DNA from: Hyphomicrobiales bacterium
Lineage (GTDB): Bacteria; Pseudomonadota; Alphaproteobacteria; Parvibaculales; Parvibaculaceae
NCBI GenBank assembly: GCA_016124805.1
Contig: WGND01000007.1
Coordinates: 101,708 to 165,707, forward strand
DNA: 64,000 nt
Direction of reading: 5' to 3'
Below, in pieces: positions 47,098 through 56,155 of the stretch (position 1 is its first letter; each line of letters opens with the position of its first letter). Below the pieces are notes generated by a model that saw only the letters and a program-made list of their open reading frames with translations, was not told the origin of the DNA and made no database searches. The position numbers were made by a program, and so were the translations under genes.

Positions 47098-48648
47098 TCA
47101 CTCGGGTGTGAAGATATTGATGCCGCCCTCATTGGCGACAACCGTTCCCATGCGCCCAAGCTGCTCATTTTCGACCATGTCGCGCAGGGTGGTTTCGTCA
47201 TTGGGCGTATGCGCGACGAAACGTGCATCGGTATCCAGCAGGCGTCCGAAGACGATAGCGAAATCGGGTCCGTTGCGACCATGGACGACGGTATAGGTTT
47301 CAATCTTTGCGCGACCGTTCGGCGTCTCGTCAACCTTGGGATGGGCCTGCGCATCAATCTCGGCCTGATAGGTCGCCGGATTTTCGCGCTTCCATTTTCC
47401 CTGCTTGGGTTCGGTCGAATAAAGACCGATGCCGTGTTTGGTTACATACCAGCCATTGGAGGTGCAAAGCCCTTTGCTGCCCGGCTTGGCGCGCAGCTTT
47501 TCCATCATGGTGGCAATGGAATGCATGACGTAATTATTCCCGGCGCCACCGAAGTAAGGCAGGCCGCCTGTGACGGTCAGTGAACGGGGATCATCCTCGG
47601 CAATGCCAAGGGCCGCCCGACCAATCTGCACGGCAGAGGGGAAGCAGGAATAGAGATCGAAATAGTCGATGTCGGAAATGGTCCAGCCCGACATGTCGAA
47701 CGCCTTGCGGCCCATGGTTTCGATGGCAGGTGAGGAATGGAAATTCACACGCTCGGAAAGATACCAGAGCTCATTGGCATCCGCGCAGCCATGCAGATAG
47801 ACCCATTTGCTTTCAGGTACGCCAAGCTCGCGGGCTTTCTTCACCGACATCATGACAACGGCGGCCGCCTGATCGACCTGCATGATGGCATTCATGTATT
47901 TCGTGTAGGGGAAACCGACATAGCGGTTGGTATCGCTGACCGTGGCGATTTCCTCCGGCGAGCGTTCGATCGGGAACCAGGCTTGCGGATGCTGGGCCGC
48001 TACCTTTGTGAAGGGCGACATCAGCCGGCCGATGTAAAGCTGATGGTCTTGGACGTTGCGCCCGGCCTGACCGCGCAGCGCATTCTCGAAAAGCGGATAG
48101 GCGTTGACCGGGAAGTCGAGCTTGTGGCGCTTCTCGGTGGGCGTCACACCGCTGCGCTCATTGCCGATGTCGATGCGCTCGCCGCCCGGATCATCATTCC
48201 AGGGCAATGTCTTGCCGGCCATGATGGCGCGCATCATCGAGCCAAAGCATTCCGAACCTGCGACAAGGGCCACTTCGGTGCGGCCTTCCGCAATTTCTTC
48301 GGCTGTCCGATTGACCAGATATTGCGGCGTGTTGCCGCCAGTTGGTCCGTAGCAGTTCTGTGCCGGGTTGGCACCGACCAGATTGGCGAGTGTTTTGGGC
48401 GCGTTGGGATAGACACCGAAAGGGAAGCCTTTGGCACCCGGGCTGTCTGTGATGAAGCGCACGACCGTGATGTTGTCGAGGGCGGCCCAGAGCTTATCAC
48501 CCAGTCCGGTATCGCCCGCAGCCAGCCGCGCCGCATCGGCCATCAGGTCCATCGGCGACTTTGCCTTGTTGACATCCTTTTCCTTCTGAACAAGCTGACC
48601 GCAGCCGACCAGAATGGGTGTGTTTTCATCGATATTGGATGTCGACAT
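47098..48648 (-). CDS. Thiolase-like acetyl-CoA acetyltransferase family protein
   Basis: The 516-residue product has a thiolase fold: TPILVGCGQLVQKEKD at the start, GPTGGNTPQYLVN (about residues 92-104), VALVAGSECFGSMMRAI, DLYSCFPSAVQIGRAALGI (about residue 320) and GGLPYFGGAGNNYVMHSIA with the conserved His. The last 90 residues form an extra C-terminal domain (KVDETPNGRAKIETYTVVHG) seen in a subgroup of such proteins. The classical active-site Cys motif is not clear, so substrate and reaction are uncertain; fatty-acid or sterol-like degradation is possible. The ATG at 48648 has AGGGAA 6 nt upstream. Confidence 0.8.
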   Translation of the reverse strand: MSTSNIDENTPILVGCGQLVQKEKDVNKAKSPMDLMADAARLAAGDTGLGDKLWAALDNITVVRFITDSPGAKGFPFGVYPNAPKTLANLVGANPAQNCYGPTGGNTPQYLVNRTAEEIAEGRTEVALVAGSECFGSMMRAIMAGKTLPWNDDPGGERIDIGNERSGVTPTEKRHKLDFPVNAYPLFENALRGQAGRNVQDHQLYIGRLMSPFTKVAAQHPQAWFPIERSPEEIATVSDTNRYVGFPYTKYMNAIMQVDQAAAVVMMSVKKARELGVPESKWVYLHGCADANELWYLSERVNFHSSPAIETMGRKAFDMSGWTISDIDYFDLYSCFPSAVQIGRAALGIAEDDPRSLTVTGGLPYFGGAGNNYVMHSIATMMEKLRAKPGSKGLCTSNGWYVTKHGIGLYSTEPKQGKWKRENPATYQAEIDAQAHPKVDETPNGRAKIETYTVVHGRNGPDFAIVFGRLLDTDARFVAHTPNDETTLRDMVENEQLGRMGTVVANEGGINIFTPE

Positions 48649-48746
48649 GATCTGTTCCCTCGCCATGTTAGTTCGTCTTGCTAACGATTTTTGGCGAGAA
48701 TAACGCTTTCATTCCGCCTGTCCAGTTCCGCCTTTATGGCGGGCAT

Positions 48747-49937
48747 TCAGCCTGCGGTACTGGCTGGCTGACGCTGCGACCAGACAAGAAGGCGGCGGCT
48801 GGCCTCGATCAGGATGCTGTCCTGTTTGCAGAAACAGAAGCGCACCAGTTGACGCGGCGCCTGCGGTGATCCTGCCGGATAAAAGGCACTCAGCGGGATT
48901 GCGGCAACCCCGGCATTGATCGTGATCTCGCGGCAGAAATCTTCATCCGTGCCGTTGAATCCCAAGCTGCGAATGTCGGCGGTGATGAAATAGGTGCCGT
49001 CGGTCTGCAGCAGCTCAAAGCCTGCCGCCACAAGACCGCGGGCCAGCAGATCACGCTTGGCCTCAAGCGCGGCTGCCAGACCAACAAAATAGTCATCCCC
49101 CTTGCCCAGCCCATAGGCGATAGCGCTCTGCAGCGCGGGCGGCGTGGTGAAGGTCACGAATTGATGGGCTTTGGCGACCACTTCAATCAAGGCGGCAGGG
49201 CCCGTGACATAACCGATCTTCCAGCCTGTGAGCGAGAAGGTTTTACCGGCCGAGCCTACGCGCAAACAACGCTCGCGCATGCCGGGCAAGGTCATCAGGG
49301 GGATATGGCTGTGGCCGGAAAAGACGAGATGCTCATAAACCTCATCGCAGACCACATAGGCGTCGTGGTGCTGAACCAGCCCAGCGAGTGCCGTCAGTTC
49401 TTCGCGCGAAAAGACGCGTCCCGTCGGATTCATGGGCGAGTTGATCAGGAGAAGTTTTGTGCGCGGGCTGAAAGCTTTTTCCAGCGCCTCCATTGGTAGC
49501 GTCCAGTCAGGCGGCGTCAGCGCCACGGCAACCGCCTTGGCGCCGGCGGCCTCAATGATGGGACGATAGCTGTCATAGCTCGGGTCCAGAATGATTGCCT
49601 CGTCGCCCGGCTCCAGCAGGGCTAGCAGGCAATCCGCAAGGGCCTCGGTAGCACCAGAAGTGACCAGCACTTCTCGCTGCCAATCCACATCCAGCCCGTA
49701 AAACCGCTTATTGGCCGCGGCCACAGCCTGGCGCAGCACCGGCAGGCCCATCATGGGGGGATATTGATTGGGGCCCTCGACAATCGCCTTTGCCGCGGCG
49801 GCCCTTATATCGTCCGGCCCCTCATCATCGGGAAAGCCCTGCCCCAGATTGATCGCCTCATGGGCCATGGCGAGCGCCGACATGACGGTGAATATCGTCG
49901 TGCCCAGACCGGCAAAGACCTTGTTGGCAGCGCGCAT
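48747..49937 (-). CDS. Class I/II pyridoxal-phosphate aminotransferase
   Basis: The 396-residue product shows INLGQGFPDDEGPDDIRAAA, TSGATEALADCLLALLEPGDE, NSPMNPTGRVFSREEL, and the PLP-binding lysine in GSAGKTFSLTGWKIGYV (about residue 232), ending with an Arg near RFCFCKQD that binds the substrate carboxylate. It is closest in pattern to methionine/kynurenine-type aminotransferases (YbdL-like), but the amino donor cannot be decided from sequence. It is transcribed away from glnB. Confidence 0.88.
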   Translation of the reverse strand: MRAANKVFAGLGTTIFTVMSALAMAHEAINLGQGFPDDEGPDDIRAAAAKAIVEGPNQYPPMMGLPVLRQAVAAANKRFYGLDVDWQREVLVTSGATEALADCLLALLEPGDEAIILDPSYDSYRPIIEAAGAKAVAVALTPPDWTLPMEALEKAFSPRTKLLLINSPMNPTGRVFSREELTALAGLVQHHDAYVVCDEVYEHLVFSGHSHIPLMTLPGMRERCLRVGSAGKTFSLTGWKIGYVTGPAALIEVVAKAHQFVTFTTPPALQSAIAYGLGKGDDYFVGLAAALEAKRDLLARGLVAAGFELLQTDGTYFITADIRSLGFNGTDEDFCREITINAGVAAIPLSAFYPAGSPQAPRQLVRFCFCKQDSILIEASRRLLVWSQRQPASTAG

Positions 49938-50156
49938 GAATGCCTCGACCCGAATGAAGAAAAGGAGTGCCGCCCGTTGTCGCGGGCGAAGGCCTGACTG
50001 TCAATCGGGTCGCTTGGACCATCAATTTGAGCCGGACACTGGCGTTCTTCCGCTATTCCTGCCAAATTTGCCAATCTTTAGGGCAGTCCATATTTTTGTG
50101 ACTATCTTTCATCCATAATGCCTATTATCTGTGCAATTATTATGCTCACCGGACAG

Positions 50157-50171
50157 GCACCGATTCGGTCA
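50157..50171. promoter_or_regulatory. Candidate NtrC binding site
   Basis: GCACC-N5-GGTCA resembles the NtrC dyad GCACC-N5-GGTGC at eight of ten arm positions. It lies about 50 bp upstream of the sigma-54 promoter, where an enhancer would act. Confidence 0.45.
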
Positions 50172-50220
50172 CATTGGCCTAAGTCGTTGTTTCCAATTCT
50201 CTTTCCCAGCCCATCCCGGT

Positions 50221-50236
50221 TGGCACGGCCCATGCT
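50221..50236 (+). promoter_or_regulatory. Sigma-54 promoter of glnBA
   Basis: TGGCACG-N4-ATGCT has the invariant GG and GC dinucleotides at the right spacing and one mismatch from TGGCACG-N4-TTGCW. Transcription would start near 50247, about 47 nt before the glnB ATG. The rest of the 356-bp gap to the aminotransferase has no gene I can support. Confidence 0.75.
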
Positions 50237-50293
50237 AATCAATCGTTCACGAATACAGGCGGGCTAGCTGACCAAGCTAAAGGAAATATATAA

Positions 50294-50632
<339 letters not shown>

Positions 50633-50784
50633 GAGATGTGTCCGGCTTGCCGGTTGCGTCTGACGACCTGGAGTTGAACAGCTCCAACGATCCGAGGGGT
50701 CGCTCCCCAGGATCAAATTCACCCAGAACGGGCAGCCGCCCGTTTTATCTACCCTTCCGGAAATAACAGGGAAAAGAGGATCCA

Positions 50785-52194
50785 ATGGCTGACTTCAATA
50801 CGATTCAGCAGATCATCAACGACAAGGACGTGAAATACGTCGATCTGCGCTTTACTGACCCGCGCGGCAAGATGCAGCACGTGACTTTTGATATCTCGCT
50901 CATCGACGAAGACATGTTTGCTGAAGGCACCATGTTTGACGGCTCTTCCATTGCCGGCTGGAAAGCCATCAATGAATCCGACATGGTTCTGCTGCCGGAT
51001 GCTGCCACAGCAGCAATCGACCCTTTCTATGCTCAGACAACGCTCGCCATCTTCTGCGACGTTCTCGAGCCTTCAACGGGTGAACCCTATGCCCGCGATC
51101 CGCGCGGCACCGCCAAGCTGGCCGAGGCTTATCTCAAGTCCACAGGCATCGGCGACACCATCGTGTTTGGCCCTGAAGCCGAATTCTTCATGTTCGACGA
51201 TGTGAAGTTCTCGACATCGCCCTACAAGACCGGTTTTGAAGTCGACTCCGTCGAACTGCCAACCAACACCGACACGGAATATGAAACTGGCAATCTTGGT
51301 CACCGCGTTCGCACCAAGGGCGGCTACTTCCCCGTCAACCCCATCGACAGCGCGCAGGATATCCGCAGCGAAATGCTGACGCTGATGGCAGAAATGGGTG
51401 TTGCCGTTGAAAAGCATCACCACGAAGTGGCCTCCGCCCAGCACGAGCTCGGCATGAAGTTCGCCACGCTCACAACGGTTGCTGATCACCTGCAGCTCTA
51501 CAAATATGTGATCCACAACACGGCCCATGCTTTTGGCAAGTCCGTCACCTTCATGCCGAAGCCTGTCTTCGGTGACAACGGCTCGGGCATGCATTGCCAT
51601 CAGTCGATCTGGAAGGAAGGCAAGCCGCTCTTCGCCGGCAACAAATATGCCGACCTCAGCCAGGAATGCCTGTGGTATATCGGCGGCATCCTGAAGCATG
51701 CCAAGGCGCTGAACGCTTTCACAAACCCCTCCACCAACAGCTACAAGCGTCTGGTGCCGGGTTATGAAGCACCGGTGCTGCTGGCCTATTCAGCTCGCAA
51801 CCGTTCGGCTTCCTGCCGTATTCCGCATGGCACATCGCCAAAGGCGAAGCGTATCGAAATCCGCTTCCCCGATCCGACGGCCAATCCCTATCTCGCCTTT
51901 GCCGCCATGCTGATGGCCGGCCTTGACGGCATCCAGAACAAGATCGATCCGGGTGCACCGATGGATAAGGATCTCTACGCGCTGCCGCCGGAAGAACTGA
52001 GCCAGATCCCGACTGTTGCGGGCAGCCTGCGCGAAGCTCTCGGTGCGCTCGACGCTGATCGCGCCTTCCTCACGAAGGGCAACGTGTTCACCGACGATCA
52101 GATCGATGCCTATATGGAACTGAAGTGGGAAGAAAACATGCGGTATGAAATGATGCCGCATCCCGTCGAATACGACATGTATTACAGCGTCTGA
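50785..52194 (+). CDS. glnA: Type I glutamine synthetase
   Basis: GlnA makes glutamine from glutamate, ammonia and ATP. The 469-residue product has [18 protein letters not shown], the metal and glutamate-binding [12 protein letters not shown] (about residue 128), [19 protein letters not shown] (about residue 265) and [11 protein letters not shown] with later [21 protein letters not shown]. The adenylylation Tyr is present in DLYALPPEE (about residue 396), so GlnE-type control is expected. A gap of 152 bp from glnB contains a small GGGC/GCCC hairpin (50725-50745) that could be an attenuator. A strong terminator follows at 52216. Confidence 0.97.
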   Translation: MADFNTIQQIINDKDVKYVDLRFTDPRGKMQHVTFDISLIDEDMFAEGTMFDGSSIAGWKAINESDMVLLPDAATAAIDPFYAQTTLAIFCDVLEPSTGEPYARDPRGTAKLAEAYLKSTGIGDTIVFGPEAEFFMFDDVKFSTSPYKTGFEVDSVELPTNTDTEYETGNLGHRVRTKGGYFPVNPIDSAQDIRSEMLTLMAEMGVAVEKHHHEVASAQHELGMKFATLTTVADHLQLYKYVIHNTAHAFGKSVTFMPKPVFGDNGSGMHCHQSIWKEGKPLFAGNKYADLSQECLWYIGGILKHAKALNAFTNPSTNSYKRLVPGYEAPVLLAYSARNRSASCRIPHGTSPKAKRIEIRFPDPTANPYLAFAAMLMAGLDGIQNKIDPGAPMDKDLYALPPEELSQIPTVAGSLREALGALDADRAFLTKGNVFTDDQIDAYMELKWEENMRYEMMPHPVEYDMYYSV

Positions 52195-52215
52195 TTGCGA
52201 CCGATTACGACACGA

Positions 52216-52245
52216 AGGGCTGGTGGCAACACCAGCCCTTTTTGT
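52216..52245 (+). terminator. Intrinsic terminator of glnA
   Basis: AGGGCTGGTG, a GCAA loop and CACCAGCCCT form a perfect 10-bp hairpin followed by TTTTTGTTT, 22 bp after the glnA stop. Confidence 0.92.
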
Positions 52246-52400
52246 TTGCGCTGCCCGTGATCTGAAAACGCGATTTTATTCCGTCTACGTCTTATTTTAG
52301 CCCCCCTATAAGGTCAGCTTTGTTGACTCTCATTTCTGTTGACGATGGCTTCGGCTCGGGCGTAGCCTTTTATTGTTGGAAAGGCAGGAGGTTTACAAAG

Positions 52401-52460
52401 ATGACCCCACCTACGTTAAAGACTTCCACTTGCTTAACTTGTTTCTCGCAAACAAGTTGA
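52401..52460 (+). CDS. Possible 19-residue leader-type peptide
   Basis: After a strong AGGAGG Shine-Dalgarno (8 nt spacing) an ATG opens the frame MTPPTLKTSTCLTCFSQTS, which stops at 52460. The 3' end overlaps a perfect 9-bp hairpin (52436-52458). No homology is recognised, no promoter is evident, and the region could be non-coding. The good ribosome site and the hairpin placement are the only support; a leader peptide or the start of a small regulatory RNA are possible. Confidence 0.25.
   Translation: MTPPTLKTSTCLTCFSQTS
52436..52458 (+). other. Perfect 9-bp hairpin in the glnA-SLC13 gap
   Basis: AACTTGTTT, a CTCGC loop and AAACAAGTT form a perfect stem-loop overlapping the end of the 19-codon frame. 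No U-tract follows. In the remaining gap (52246-52400 and 52461-52728) I see no gene. Confidence 0.45.
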
Positions 52461-52728
52461 ACTGCTCAGACTGAACCCTGTTACGCGTATCTGATGCGTC
52501 GCCCGGTCAGCGCAAATTTTGAAGCCCACAGCGCAAACCAGAACTGACGACAGGACAGCGCTATTGAGCGCGCAGGAAGATGTCTGTTTATTGCTCCGCC
52601 TATAGGCGTGGGCGAGTGCCAGAGGCACATCCAGCAGCAGCCCCGCAAGGAACGCCCGACAGGATATCCGGGGCTTCCGTCAGAGCGGGGTTGCGTGCAT
52701 TGAAAAACTCTTCGCGAAAATGATGAGA

Positions 52729-54252
52729 TTATTTGCCGGTTGCGGCCGGTAACAACGCCCAGTCAGGCACGACGCCATGAGCGATCCCGAACACCGTCGG
52801 TGCGAGCGTATATGTGACGGCGACCACCAGCACAAGAAAGCCGAGATTCAACCACCACCCTGCCCGCGCCATTTCAGGCAGAGTCAGCTTGCCGCTGCCA
52901 AAGACAATGGCATTGGGTGGCGTACCGACCGGCAGCATGAAGGAACAATTCGCCGCCATCGCGGCGGGTACCGCCAGAAGCAGCGGATTTTCCCCCATGC
53001 TGATGGCAACGGCAGCAACGACTGGCAGAAAGGTTGCGGCTGTGGCGGTGTTGCTTGTGAGTTCGGTCAGCATGAGGATGGCAAAGGAGACCAGCGCTAT
53101 CAGCACGATCAGCGGGAAAGCATCCGCGCCCTGAAAAAGGCTGCCGAGCCAGGTCGCCACACCATGGCTTTCAATTGCCCCTGCCAGACTGAGACCACCG
53201 CCGAAAAGCAGGAAGACATCCCATGGCAGTTCTCTGGCAGCACGCCAGTCCATGAGAAACTCACCCTTGCGCAAATTGACGGGAATGAGAAAGAGAACAA
53301 GCCCGCCCAGAATGGCGATGGTCGTGTCATTCAGCAGGGGCAGCCAGTCGCCGAGCAGCGGCCTGAAGACCCAGGCAAGGGCCGTCAGAAGGAAAACCAG
53401 AGCGACCTGCTTTTCCTGACGGCTCATCGCCCCGAGGTTTGTCTTTTCGGAAGCGATCAATCCAGCCACACCTGAAATGTCCAGATGCGCCACATTGAAG
53501 ATCACGCGCGTGAGGAGCAGATAGGCCATGGGAAGCCCAAGCATCACAACCGGCACACCGATCAGCATCCATTGGGCAAAACCGATCTGGTAGCCATAGG
53601 TCTGATTGAGGAAGGCGGCTAGAAGTGCATTCGGGGGCGTGCCGATGAGCGTGCCAAGCCCGCCAATGGTGGCGCTGTAGGCGATAGCCAGAAGCAATAC
53701 CAGAGAAAAAGTCTTCGCCGCCGCTTTCTTGCTTTCATCAGTCGCTTGTTTTTCAACCAGCGCAACAATGGACAGGGCAATTGGCAACATCATCAGTGCT
53801 GTCGCCGTGTTGCTGACCCACATGGACAGCAAGGCAGCCGACAGCATGAAGCCCGCCACGATATTGGCGGGCCTTGTGCCCATGGCCCCGATCAGCGAAA
53901 GGGCGATGCGGCGATGCAGTGACCATTTCTCCATCGCCAGCGCGATCAGAAAGCCGCCAAAGAAGAGATAGATGATTGGATGCGCGTAAGGACCCGCCGC
54001 CTCCTTGATGGGGGAGACGCCCAGCAGGGGAAAGAGAACGAGAGGCAGAAGAGATGTAGCGGGAATGGGAATCGGCTCGCAGATCCACCAGGTCGCCATC
54101 AATCCCGCGATACCAGCCACATGCCAGCCCGTCGATCCGAGCAGTTCAGGTGCCGGGATCAGATAGGTGAGTAACAACAGCAGGGGACCCAGAAAGAGGC
54201 CCACAAGCTGACGCTTGCCATAGCCGGTCACCGGCTCCGCCACCTCCGCCAT
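52729..54252 (-). CDS. SLC13/DASS-family sodium-coupled anion transporter
   Basis: The 507-residue product has about 11 helices and both SNT substrate motifs, MWVSNTATALMMLPIALSIV (about residue 145) and TELTSNTATAATFLPVVAAV (about residue 400), with GLGTLIGTPPNALLA and AANCSFMLPVGTPPNAIVFG hairpins. Members move dicarboxylates, citrate or sulfate with sodium. The gene starts 3 bp after the Old Yellow Enzyme gene, so the two are probably one transcript controlled by the TetR regulator at 56152. Its substrate may be a compound reduced by that enzyme, an inference. Confidence 0.9.
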   Translation of the reverse strand: MAEVAEPVTGYGKRQLVGLFLGPLLLLLTYLIPAPELLGSTGWHVAGIAGLMATWWICEPIPIPATSLLPLVLFPLLGVSPIKEAAGPYAHPIIYLFFGGFLIALAMEKWSLHRRIALSLIGAMGTRPANIVAGFMLSAALLSMWVSNTATALMMLPIALSIVALVEKQATDESKKAAAKTFSLVLLLAIAYSATIGGLGTLIGTPPNALLAAFLNQTYGYQIGFAQWMLIGVPVVMLGLPMAYLLLTRVIFNVAHLDISGVAGLIASEKTNLGAMSRQEKQVALVFLLTALAWVFRPLLGDWLPLLNDTTIAILGGLVLFLIPVNLRKGEFLMDWRAARELPWDVFLLFGGGLSLAGAIESHGVATWLGSLFQGADAFPLIVLIALVSFAILMLTELTSNTATAATFLPVVAAVAISMGENPLLLAVPAAMAANCSFMLPVGTPPNAIVFGSGKLTLPEMARAGWWLNLGFLVLVVAVTYTLAPTVFGIAHGVVPDWALLPAATGK

Positions 54253-54255
54253 CGC

Positions 54256-55563
54256 TCAGTCTCTCACAAGCGCAGCTGCCGTGGCGGTTTCATTCTTCTG
54301 ATAGTTCCGGAAGGCTGAAAAGACCCCCATTTTGGGATCGGGGTCCTTGCCGTCGCCCATGCGAATAAGCTGGAGGCAGAACCAGCCCTGCTGTCCCCAA
54401 CCATTCAGGCCGCGCACCAATGCAATCGGGCTGGCGGGGCCTAGCAAGCCCGGTCCGATGCGCAGCGTATGTTCAAATGTTGGCGCGGCATCAATGGCGC
54501 CTGAGAGAAGCTTTGCCGGCACGTCGGCATCGACACACATGGGACGCGCAATACCGACGACATCCATTTCCCCGCTTGCCAGAGCGGCATTCATGCCCGC
54601 AACAGAGCGGAAGCCGCCTGTGACCATGAGCGGCATGTTGACAACCTTGCGGATGTCACGGGCGTAATCGAGAAAATAGGCCTCGCGGGCAACCGTGCTT
54701 TCGCGGCGCTTTTCGGATTTCTCCGGATGAAAGGTCAGATTGTCCGAGCCCACCATGCGTGGCTGCTCATAGGTGCCGCCGGACACCTCGAGGAGATCGA
54801 CACTGGCCTCATTCAGCCAGCCGGCCACTTTCATCGACTCCTCGTGGCTGAAACCACCCCGCTGAAAATCAGCCGAATTGAGTTTGACCGAGAGCGGGAA
54901 ATCAGCGCCGACGGCGGTGCGCACCGCCTTGACGGTTTCAAGCAGCAAACGCGCGCGGTTTTCAAGGCTGCCGCCCCATTCATCGTCACGCGTGTTCACA
55001 TCAGGCGAGAGAAATTCCGAAATGAGATAGCCATGGGCTGCGTGGATCTGCACGCCTGAAAACCCCGTATCGCGCGCGACCGCAGCCGCATGGGCAAAAC
55101 GTGCAATGACGTCTCGAATATCGGCGGCGGTCATCGGGCGGGGCTGGCCGAACTGACTGCCCGGCATTTCGAGCTTTTTATCCGTCGGGCCAAAGGGTGT
55201 CTGGTTGACTGAAGCGGGCGTCTGGCGACCGGCATGGCTGATCTGCATCCAGAGCTGGGTGTCATTTTCCGTGCCGGCCCGCGCCCAGGCCCGCAGACGT
55301 TCAAGGGCCACATCGGATTGCGGGCCGTCAATCGCCACATTGCCGGGGCGCTCCAGGTGGTAACGATCGACCTGCACATTGCCGGTCAGCAACATGCCTG
55401 CCCCACCCTTCGCCCAGCGCCGGTAGAGGCGCACATGGCGCTCCGTGGCCATGTTGCGCGTATCGCCAAGCCCTTCGGTCATTGCGCCTTTGGCAAGGCG
55501 GTTCTTCAGCATGACGCCACAGGGCAGCGTCAAGGGCGATGAAATATTCACGGTGTCGGCCAT
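54256..55563 (-). CDS. NADH:flavin oxidoreductase / Old Yellow Enzyme family protein
   Basis: The 435-residue flavoprotein has a TIM-barrel pattern: LKNRLAKGAMTEGLGD at the start (FMN contact), QISHAGRQTPA (about residue 107), IHAAHGYLISEFLSPDVNTR (about residue 172, catalytic His region) and DEWGGSLENRARLLLETV, then LMVTGGFRS and DVVGIARPMC for the FMN phosphate. Enzymes of this family reduce activated alkenes or nitroesters with NAD(P)H. The ATG at 55563 has GGGG about 9 nt upstream; longer starts are less likely. It sits in a TetR-controlled unit between a DUF1330-like gene and an SLC13 transporter. Confidence 0.88.
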   Translation of the reverse strand: MADTVNISSPLTLPCGVMLKNRLAKGAMTEGLGDTRNMATERHVRLYRRWAKGGAGMLLTGNVQVDRYHLERPGNVAIDGPQSDVALERLRAWARAGTENDTQLWMQISHAGRQTPASVNQTPFGPTDKKLEMPGSQFGQPRPMTAADIRDVIARFAHAAAVARDTGFSGVQIHAAHGYLISEFLSPDVNTRDDEWGGSLENRARLLLETVKAVRTAVGADFPLSVKLNSADFQRGGFSHEESMKVAGWLNEASVDLLEVSGGTYEQPRMVGSDNLTFHPEKSEKRRESTVAREAYFLDYARDIRKVVNMPLMVTGGFRSVAGMNAALASGEMDVVGIARPMCVDADVPAKLLSGAIDAAPTFEHTLRIGPGLLGPASPIALVRGLNGWGQQGWFCLQLIRMGDGKDPDPKMGVFSAFRNYQKNETATAAALVRD

Positions 55564-55625
55564 TGAGAAGTCCCCCATTTTCTTTTTTGGGAATGGTGAC
55601 ACATAAAGAATGCAAGGCAAAAGCC

Positions 55626-56081
55626 CTAAGCGGCGCAAATAATCGTTTTCTGGCGGGTGCAGGCCGCTACCCTGTGGACAAAGGCCGTCTGATAATCGGG
55701 CAACTCGAAGAGCTCGAAAACGGCAGCGGCATTCGGATAGGCACCAATTGCCACAAAGTCCCAGTCTTCGGCTTCGCCAATCAGGCTGGCCTCAAAGGGC
55801 GCCAACAGCAGGAATTTCCCGCCGACTTTCTCAAGCCCCGGTGCGCTGACAGCAGCATATCGGGCAAAAGCCTCCTGCCCGGAGCAGGCCGTTGCCTCCA
55901 CACCATCCGGATAGAGCGCCTCATTCCGCAATTTGAAGAAATTGACGAGCGTGACCGGCGCCTCGGCAGGCCGCGAGGCCAGCGCTTCCCATTGCGAGGC
56001 TGTGGGCGCATGTCCATTCCCGCCCTGGCCATAGGCCGCTGCCAATTGAGCCAGTCTGATGTCCTGCCTGTCGATTGCCAT
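55626..56081 (-). CDS. DUF1330-like dimeric alpha/beta-barrel protein
   Basis: The 151-residue product has TLVNFFKLR, YAAVSAPGLEKVGGKFLLLAP and FVAIGAYPNAAAVFELFELPDYQ, matching the strand-helix pattern of DUF1330-type ferredoxin-like domains. The ATG at 56081 has AGAGGGAAAG about 9 nt upstream; an ATG at 56105 is also in frame. It is first in the unit with the flavin oxidoreductase (62 bp gap) and SLC13 genes, divergent from tetR. Function unknown; related proteins are often small-molecule-modifying or binding. Confidence 0.7.
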   Translation of the reverse strand: MAIDRQDIRLAQLAAAYGQGGNGHAPTASQWEALASRPAEAPVTLVNFFKLRNEALYPDGVEATACSGQEAFARYAAVSAPGLEKVGGKFLLLAPFEASLIGEAEDWDFVAIGAYPNAAAVFELFELPDYQTAFVHRVAACTRQKTIICAA

Positions 56082-56120
56082 ATGCGTGCTTTCCCTCTGG
56101 GTCATTCATTGCTATTTTTT

Positions 56121-56128
56121 ACACGTGT
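56121..56128. promoter_or_regulatory. Operator half 1, ACACGTGT palindrome
   Basis: A perfect 8-bp palindrome flanked on its left by a T-run, 27 bp before an identical copy. Both lie in the 70-bp divergent gap between the DUF1330-like gene and tetR. Confidence 0.65.
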
Positions 56129-56147
56129 ACAATAAACAGAAATTATT

Positions 56148-56155
56148 ACACGTGT
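56148..56155. promoter_or_regulatory. Operator half 2, ACACGTGT palindrome
   Basis: The second ACACGTGT, flanked on its right by an A-run, so that the pair with flanks is mirror-symmetric (T-run, ACACGTGT, 19 bp, ACACGTGT, A-run). It overlaps the proposed tetR GTG start at 56152, implying autorepression. Confidence 0.65.

Noticed and set aside
52434..52628. 64-codon minus-strand frame in the glnA-SLC13 gap
   Set aside because: No ribosome site, no family pattern, and it crosses the hairpin at 52436-52458.
56059..56151. Extended N-terminus of the TetR protein from 56059
   Set aside because: It would run through the divergent operators and into the neighbouring gene; the HTH starts normally from the GTG at 56152.
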